NCBI RefSeq assembly: GCF_900099975.1
Contig: NZ_FNEI01000002.1
Location: 62,001 to 126,000 of the forward strand
DNA from: Arthrobacter cupressi
GTDB taxonomy: Bacteria > Actinomycetota > Actinomycetes > Actinomycetales > Micrococcaceae
DNA: 64,000 nt
Direction: 5' to 3'
Positions 59,394 through 64,000 of the stretch are shown here, in pieces; the first letter of the stretch is position 1, and each line of letters starts with the position of its first letter. Both the position numbers and the translations under genes were made by a program. The notes beneath the pieces were generated by a model. The model ran no database searches and had not been told where the DNA came from. It saw only the letters and a program-made list of their open reading frames with translations.

Positions 59394-60131
59394 GTGAAGC
59401 CGTTCCTGTTGCTTGCCTCCCGTGCCGAAGACGTTGCCGCGGAGGAGGAATACCGCTCCTACCTGCGCTTCGGCGGACTGGAAGAGTCGGAGCTCAGGCG
59501 CATCCGGCTCGAAGCCGGCCCGTTGCCGGACCTGGAGCTGTCCGACTATTCGGGCGTGATTGTGGGTGGCAGCCCCTTCACCTCCAGCGATCCCCCGGAG
59601 CACAAAAGCGAAACGCAGCACCGAGTGGAACGCGAACTCGCCGGGTTGCTGGACCGCATCGTGGCGCAGGACTTCCCGTTCTTGGGGGCCTGCTACGGGG
59701 TTGGCACGCTGGGCCGGCACCAGGGCGCCCTCATCGACCGCACCTACGGGGAAACCCTGGGCGGGGTGACCATCAAGCTGACGGCCGACGGCCTGCAGGA
59801 TCCGCTGCTGACCGGTATGGACGAGCGCTTCGACGCGTTCGTCGGCCACAAGGAGGCCTGCACCGTGTTGCCCGGCAATGCTGTCCTGCTGGCCGGTTCG
59901 GCTGCGTGCCCGGTGCAGATGTTCCGGATCAAGCAGAACCTCTACGCCACCCAGTTCCATCCGGAGCTCGACGCCGACGGGCTCGCCCTGCGGATCAACA
60001 CCTACCGGTACGCGGGCTACTTTCCGCCGGACGACGCAGGGCGGCTCATCATCGAGGCCCACAAACACACAGTCACCGAGCCGATGAAGCTGCTGCGGAA
60101 TTTCGTGAGCCGCTACGCGAGGCTGCAATAG
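59394..60131 (+). CDS. Class I glutamine amidotransferase (GMP-synthase-like)
   Basis: 245 aa. The nucleophile cysteine is in FLGACYGVGTLG, and the partner His and Glu are in TQFHPELDADG, so the triad is complete. Stand-alone proteins of this family often hydrolyse gamma-glutamyl amides (PuuD-like) or serve unknown partners. Start GTG 59394 with CGGGAG upstream. It stands alone, though it is near the polyamine genes in the wider window. Confidence 0.85.
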   Translation: MKPFLLLASRAEDVAAEEEYRSYLRFGGLEESELRRIRLEAGPLPDLELSDYSGVIVGGSPFTSSDPPEHKSETQHRVERELAGLLDRIVAQDFPFLGACYGVGTLGRHQGALIDRTYGETLGGVTIKLTADGLQDPLLTGMDERFDAFVGHKEACTVLPGNAVLLAGSAACPVQMFRIKQNLYATQFHPELDADGLALRINTYRYAGYFPPDDAGRLIIEAHKHTVTEPMKLLRNFVSRYARLQ

Positions 60132-60168
60132 CCCGGAAGGCAGTGATAACTTGCCCGGCCACGACGGA

Positions 60169-60203
60169 GCCGGCCGTGCAGTCAGGCTGACTGCACGGCC
60201 GGC
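60169..60203 (+). terminator. Hairpin after the amidotransferase gene
   Basis: 17-bp arms GCCGGCCGTGCAGTCAG/CTGACTGCACGGCCGGC around a single base (60169-60185 with 60187-60203), 38 bp after the stop. No strong T-run. Confidence 0.7.
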
Positions 60204-60414
60204 GTCGATCTGTGTTTCCAGTCGATCTACGTCTTCAGGTGGCTATCTTGCTCCCTTCCGCATGGGGTCGGGCCAATTGCCGATGAATGCATTGAGGCGA
60301 TGGCTGCGGTCGTGAACGTCGATATGGTCTCTCATGGCTTCTCTCTCGACTGAGGCCTGTCCCTGCGCGATGTGGCGCAGGTGGTCGGTGCCTGCCTGGG
60401 CAGGGACGGCCTGC
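60204..60414. other. Intergenic region without a supported gene
   Basis: Only short overlapping ORFs are present on both strands. A minus-strand ORF (60243-60671) overlaps the proline-rich gene out of frame, with no ribosome site or domain. Confidence 0.5.
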
Positions 60415-61407
60415 TCAGTCTGGAGAAGACCCCGGATCGAACGATGGTCCGGCTGCGGGAATCTGGGGGCCGTCATGGACGGCCGTGGTTCCCGTTGGTG
60501 GTGCCAGTGCCCGTTGATCAGGAAGATCCGCGGCACCATGGGCTGAACCGCCCTGTGGTCCGTTCGCTGCCCCGGCTTGGACCGGGGGCGCGGATGGAGG
60601 GAGCGGTTTGCCCGGCGGCGCACCCGCTGGAGGCGGTATTTCTGCGGTCGCCAACAACGCAGCGGGCACAAGGACCAGCATCTGCGGGATGAAACCGGGG
60701 CTCGAACCTGTGGTCGTTACCGGTGCGGCCTGGGCCTTTGGCGGAACCGCGATGGTACGGCGGAAAGCCGTGGCGGCAGCAAGCGCCGGTGGTCTGGCGC
60801 TGGACGCGGCGGCCTCGGAGCCGGGAGCCAGGGCCGGCGGCCTGGGTACAGCCAGCGTCGGCACCGGCAGCGTCGGTCCGTTCCCGACGGCGCGGTCAAT
60901 CACGGGCGTCACGGCATCAATCACCTCGACGACAGGTGTTACGACGGCACCCGGCAGCTCATTGATGACTGCTTTCGGGATCCCGGTGAGGGGCGGGGGC
61001 AGCGAAACGGCAGGAGAGGGAATGGTGGGGACGGCCGGTAACGAGGACACGGCCGGAGGAACGGTGATGTCCGGCACCAGCTCCGGAGCAGGCACCAGGT
61101 CCGGGGTCGGAGCCAGGGCCGGAAGCAGGTCCAGGTCCGGAGCCGGCGAAACAGCCGGCAACGGAATGGTGGGGACGCCGGATATTGAGGGTTCCGCTGG
61201 AACCGGGGGCAAGAGATCACTGGCCTGCGACGGGCCGGCGAGCCACACCAGCCATATTAAAGCGCCAAGAAGGGCGGGAAGAGCGGAGCGAAGCAGGGAA
61301 ATGCCGCTGTGCCCCAAGTACCTGGCCAAGACGCTCACCTCCCCGGCACGGCGTTTGGACGCTAGGTTACGCCGGTAGTCGTCGGCGTTCCATAGGAACA
61401 GAGTCAC
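60415..61407 (-). CDS. Proline-rich exported protein, function unknown
   Basis: 330 aa. One hydrophobic helix (about 40-60, LPALLGALIWLVWLAGPSQA) works as a signal peptide or anchor. The rest is low-complexity Pro/Ala/Val with repeated P-x-P units (VPTIPLPAVSPAPDLDLLPA) and a Pro/Gly tail. There is no catalytic motif and no LPxTG. GTG start 61407; a GTG 23 codons later (VLARYLGH) next to GGGGAG is a possible alternative. Composition suggests a wall-spanning or surface spacer protein. Confidence 0.6.
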   Translation of the reverse strand: MTLFLWNADDYRRNLASKRRAGEVSVLARYLGHSGISLLRSALPALLGALIWLVWLAGPSQASDLLPPVPAEPSISGVPTIPLPAVSPAPDLDLLPALAPTPDLVPAPELVPDITVPPAVSSLPAVPTIPSPAVSLPPPLTGIPKAVINELPGAVVTPVVEVIDAVTPVIDRAVGNGPTLPVPTLAVPRPPALAPGSEAAASSARPPALAAATAFRRTIAVPPKAQAAPVTTTGSSPGFIPQMLVLVPAALLATAEIPPPAGAPPGKPLPPSAPPVQAGAANGPQGGSAHGAADLPDQRALAPPTGTTAVHDGPQIPAAGPSFDPGSSPD

Positions 61408-61452
61408 GCCTTGTGATGAGCTGCCGGCAACGATTCAGGCTGCCGGGAAGCC

Positions 61453-61487
61453 CGGCCCCGCACCCGGTAGCGGCGGATGCGGGGCCG
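61453..61487 (-). terminator. Hairpin after the SulP-carbonic anhydrase gene
   Basis: 10-bp stem (61453-61462 with 61478-61487) just beyond the stop at 61494. Confidence 0.5.
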
Positions 61488-61493
61488 CGCCAC

Positions 61494-63809
61494 TCAGTGG
61501 ACCGCCATGCTGGGGTCCAGCTGTTCGATGCCCTCCGGCGTCACGAGCACCACGCGGGCCGTGCGGATGTCGTAGAAGAGGCCGGTGGCCTGCAGCCGGC
61601 CGGCGGCCAGGGCGGGCCCGGTGACCGGATGCTCCCCGAGCTTGCGGAGCTGGACGGCCACGTTCACCATGCTGAGCGCGTCGAGGCGGCTGTACCCGGC
61701 GGCCTCGGCGGCCAGCGCCACGGGATGTCCCGCGATCAGTTCCCGGTAGCTCGGGCGTGCGTGGTCGAGCCAGGCATCGAACCCAGCACCCATCGCGGCA
61801 TTCCCCGGGCCTTCGGCGTCGGCCAGCACGGCCTTCATGGCGCCGCAGTTGGAATGGCCGCAGACCACCACGGAGTCGACCGACAGCCCCTTGACCGCGA
61901 AGGACAACGCCGAATCGATCGAGGCGTCATGGTGGTCGCTGCACACCACGTTGCCGATGTTCCGCAGCGTCAGCAGATCGCCGGGGCCGCTGCTGGTCAT
62001 CAGGTTCGGATTGATTCGGGAATCGACGCAGGCGACAAAGAGCGTGTCCGGGGCCTGCTGTTCCGCCAGGTCCTGCACCAGGGGCTGGACCTTGTCCGCG
62101 TACCGCCGGTGGTACTTGTCGATCCCCAGAAGGATGGAGCGCAGCGGCGGCTGCCCGTCGTCGGACGTCCTGCCCGGCAGGACGGCGGGCGTCACGTCGT
62201 CGTGCCAGGAATTCCTGGGCGGAAGCGGGAATTCGCGCGGGTCCTGGCGCTGCGGTGTGCGGTCCGCGGCGTCCCGGAGTGCGGTGGAGCCGTGCTCCTC
62301 GAGGGCGACGAAGGCCCCCGACGCCCGGTGCTGCTCCTGCCATGCGAGCAGGGCTTCCCGGAAGGCGTGGTCGAGGTAGTCGGCGTTGACTTCCACGACC
62401 GCGTTCTGCCCTTCCGGCACGGAATGGAGGACGCGGTTGAGCCGGGGGAGTGCGAGGAAGCTGCAGGATCCGGCGATTGTGATGCGCCAGGGGAGGGTCC
62501 CGGCCGGCGGCCGGTGGGCGTGGATCTGGGGCCGGAGCACCCGCCAAAGCACGCAAAGCGCGGCGAGGGCGAGCCCGATGATGACCCCGTCGAGGAGGTT
62601 GAGGAATACGACGCAGCCCAGGGTGACTACGTAGACCAGGAGGTCCCCGGTGTGGTGGCTGGTCCTGATGTCGGCCACCTTGATGAGCTTGGCCCCGATC
62701 ACCAGGAGCAGCCCGGCGAGGACGGAGAGCGGGATGAGCTGGATCAGGCCGGCGAACAGCACCGAAAACACCAGGACCCAGATTCCGTGCAGGACGGCGG
62801 AGGCCCGGCTTGCCGCGCCCGCCTCCACGTTGGTGGCGCTGCGGACGATCACGCCGGTCACCGGGAGCCCGCCGAGCATGCCGGAGACCACGTTCGCCGA
62901 GCCCTGCCCGATGAGTTCGCGGTTGAAGTTGGTCCGCGGACCCGAGTGCATCTTGTCGACCGCGACTGCGGAGAGCAGGGACTCGATGCTCGCGATCAGC
63001 GCCACGGTGACTACGGCCATGGCGGCCGCGCTCCACTTGCCGTCCGGCAGGGCGGGGAGGGCGACGGCGTCGAACAGTGAACCGCTGAAGCTGATCCGCT
63101 CGACGGCCGGCGCAACCGCCACGGACAACGCGGTGATGAGGACGACGGCGGCGAGCGGCCCGGGAACCTTCCGGACGGCGGCGGGCAGGAACTTCCAGCC
63201 GAGCAGAACGGCGACGACGGCGAGCCCCAGCAGGGCCGAGTGCAGTTCGAGGTTGGTGATCGCCACGGGCAGGGCAGTGAGGTTTTCGACGGCGGACCCG
63301 GCAGCACGGCCGCCGAAGAGCACGTGTAGCTGCTGCAGGATGATCGTGATGCCGATGCCGGCCAGCATGGCCTTCACCACCACGGGGGACACGGCAAGTG
63401 CCGCGCGTCCCACCCGGCTGACACCCAGCAGGAACTGCACGACGCCGGCCGCGGCGGTGATCGCGCACGTTACCTGCCAGCCGAATTCCGCCACGAGCCC
63501 GGCGACGACGACGGTGAGCCCGGCCGCGGGGCCGCTCACCTGCAGCACGGAGCCGCCCAGGCTGCCGGCCACGATGCCGCCGACCGCTGCGGCGATCAGC
63601 CCCGCCATGACGGGGGCACCCGAGGCGGCGGCGATCCCCAGGGACAGGGGAAGGGCCACCAGGAAAACGACCAGGGATGCAGGAAAATCGGCACCCAGGG
63701 AACTCAGCCAGGAGGGCCTGCGCCCCCGGCCCCCGGCGGTGCCGGGTTTCTGCTGCGGCGGGCTGTGGGCGTCGTTGGCGACGGCGGCGGTCTCTGATGA
63801 ATGTGGCAT
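61494..63809 (-). CDS. SulP-family anion transporter fused to a beta-carbonic anhydrase
   Basis: 771 aa, two enzymes in one chain. Residues about 35-430 form the SulP transporter (GADFPASLVVFLVALPLSLG, SGPAAGLTVVVAGL, MLGGLPVTGVIVRSATNVEA). A STAS-like segment follows (about 450-530, TIAGSCSFLALPRLNRVL). From about 565 to the end is a beta-carbonic anhydrase with zinc ligands C594, H652 and C655 and the D596-R598 dyad (ACVDSRINP, CGHSNCGAM). It probably imports bicarbonate and interconverts it with CO2 at the inner membrane face. The ATG at 63809 follows AAGGAAAA. Confidence 0.93.
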   Translation of the reverse strand: MPHSSETAAVANDAHSPPQQKPGTAGGRGRRPSWLSSLGADFPASLVVFLVALPLSLGIAAASGAPVMAGLIAAAVGGIVAGSLGGSVLQVSGPAAGLTVVVAGLVAEFGWQVTCAITAAAGVVQFLLGVSRVGRAALAVSPVVVKAMLAGIGITIILQQLHVLFGGRAAGSAVENLTALPVAITNLELHSALLGLAVVAVLLGWKFLPAAVRKVPGPLAAVVLITALSVAVAPAVERISFSGSLFDAVALPALPDGKWSAAAMAVVTVALIASIESLLSAVAVDKMHSGPRTNFNRELIGQGSANVVSGMLGGLPVTGVIVRSATNVEAGAASRASAVLHGIWVLVFSVLFAGLIQLIPLSVLAGLLLVIGAKLIKVADIRTSHHTGDLLVYVVTLGCVVFLNLLDGVIIGLALAALCVLWRVLRPQIHAHRPPAGTLPWRITIAGSCSFLALPRLNRVLHSVPEGQNAVVEVNADYLDHAFREALLAWQEQHRASGAFVALEEHGSTALRDAADRTPQRQDPREFPLPPRNSWHDDVTPAVLPGRTSDDGQPPLRSILLGIDKYHRRYADKVQPLVQDLAEQQAPDTLFVACVDSRINPNLMTSSGPGDLLTLRNIGNVVCSDHHDASIDSALSFAVKGLSVDSVVVCGHSNCGAMKAVLADAEGPGNAAMGAGFDAWLDHARPSYRELIAGHPVALAAEAAGYSRLDALSMVNVAVQLRKLGEHPVTGPALAAGRLQATGLFYDIRTARVVLVTPEGIEQLDPSMAVH

Positions 63810-63940
63810 GGTTTTCCTTGGTTCGGGAATAGTTGCCCATTAACTCAAGGAAATTTACGGCGTTAGTAACAACATTCTGTGACGCTTATAACAAAATCTG
63901 TAAATAACTGACTTCGCACAATGAAAAAGAGGAACTTTCA

Positions 63941-63983
63941 GCCGGGCGGCTGCGTTGGTGAGGTTGCGCGTGCGCCGCCCGGC
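63941..63983. repeat. Inverted repeat at the right window edge
   Basis: GCCGGGCGGC (63941-63950) pairs with GCCGCCCGGC (63974-63983) around a 23-base loop. It may be a terminator for a gene outside the window. An ATG at 63921 opens a frame that runs off the edge but lacks a ribosome site. Confidence 0.45.
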
Positions 63984-64000
63984 CGGAAGTCAGGCGCGGG

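Noticed and set aside
60243-60671. 142-codon minus-strand ORF after the proline-rich gene
   Set aside because: It overlaps that gene out of frame, has no ribosome site and shows no domain. A frameshifted tail of the proline-rich protein was considered but nothing supports it.
63921-64000. Start of a gene at the right edge (MKKRNFQPGG)
   Set aside because: No ribosome site, and the frame runs through an inverted repeat; too short to support.

Overview
The window is 64 kb of high-GC chromosome. Gene content points to an actinobacterium of the Micrococcaceae, most like Arthrobacter, Paenarthrobacter or Pseudarthrobacter. The signs are frequent GTG/TTG starts, short and possibly leaderless transcripts, the actinobacterial families DUF2637, DUF6458 and DUF6131, and many small catabolic operons, each paired with a local regulator (IclR-type sites; LysR, GntR, TetR, RpiR, PucR, LacI and AraC proteins). 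The assignment rests on gene content and family recognition only. I saw no rRNA, tRNA, CRISPR array, transposase or prophage.

Layout. 1-1.6 kb: glyoxylate assimilation genes hyi and glxR (glxR cut by the window edge) behind two tandem IclR-type operators. 2.1-5.7 kb: a lower-GC restriction-modification island of two different DNA methyltransferases and a phospholipase-D-type nuclease with BfiI-like active-site spacing. 6.0-11.5 kb: a LysR-flanked operon of crotonase, acyl-CoA ligase and MHS transporter, closed by a strong terminator and a GntR gene. 11.6-16.1 kb: a secreted disulfide-type protein, preceded by a decayed tandem copy, then a large lipoprotein and a MacB-like ABC exporter. This is the least explained unit and the best candidate for an undescribed system. 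16.2-21.6 kb: TetR plus glycosyltransferase, an endonuclease/exonuclease/phosphatase-fold protein, a 19-codon ORF, a patatin lipase and a choice-of-anchor P exoprotein.

21.7-25.8 kb: an RpiR-controlled operon (MFS, GAF, amidohydrolase). 25.8-29.9 kb: pheA, a NERD protein, a stand-alone HsdR-N nuclease-like protein, a thymidylate-kinase-like protein and a small lipoprotein. 30.0-34.1 kb: MFS transporter, a racemase homologue lacking both catalytic cysteines, a DUF6282 hydrolase and a GntR regulator. 34-38 kb: a membrane protein, a class A penicillin-binding protein and a DUF2637 protein. 38.5-40 kb: small membrane proteins and a VOC/AraC pair.

40.1-52.7 kb: two guanidino/polyamine blocks. The first is agmatinase-like ureohydrolase, NCS1 permease, aldehyde dehydrogenase and FAD oxidase with a divergent PucR regulator. 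The second is agmatine deiminase plus amidase with a divergent TetR regulator. An epimerase and an aldo-keto reductase lie between them. 52.8-57.8 kb: a LacI repressor facing a 24-bp perfect palindrome in front of a two-component sodium symporter and an amidohydrolase, then a small monooxygenase-fold protein. 57.8-64 kb: Amt ammonium transporter, a class I glutamine amidotransferase, a proline-rich exported protein and a SulP transporter fused to a carbonic anhydrase.

Most genes form a mosaic of transport-plus-degradation cassettes for organic nitrogen and carbon compounds. The outliers are the R-M island and the secreted-protein/ABC cassette.
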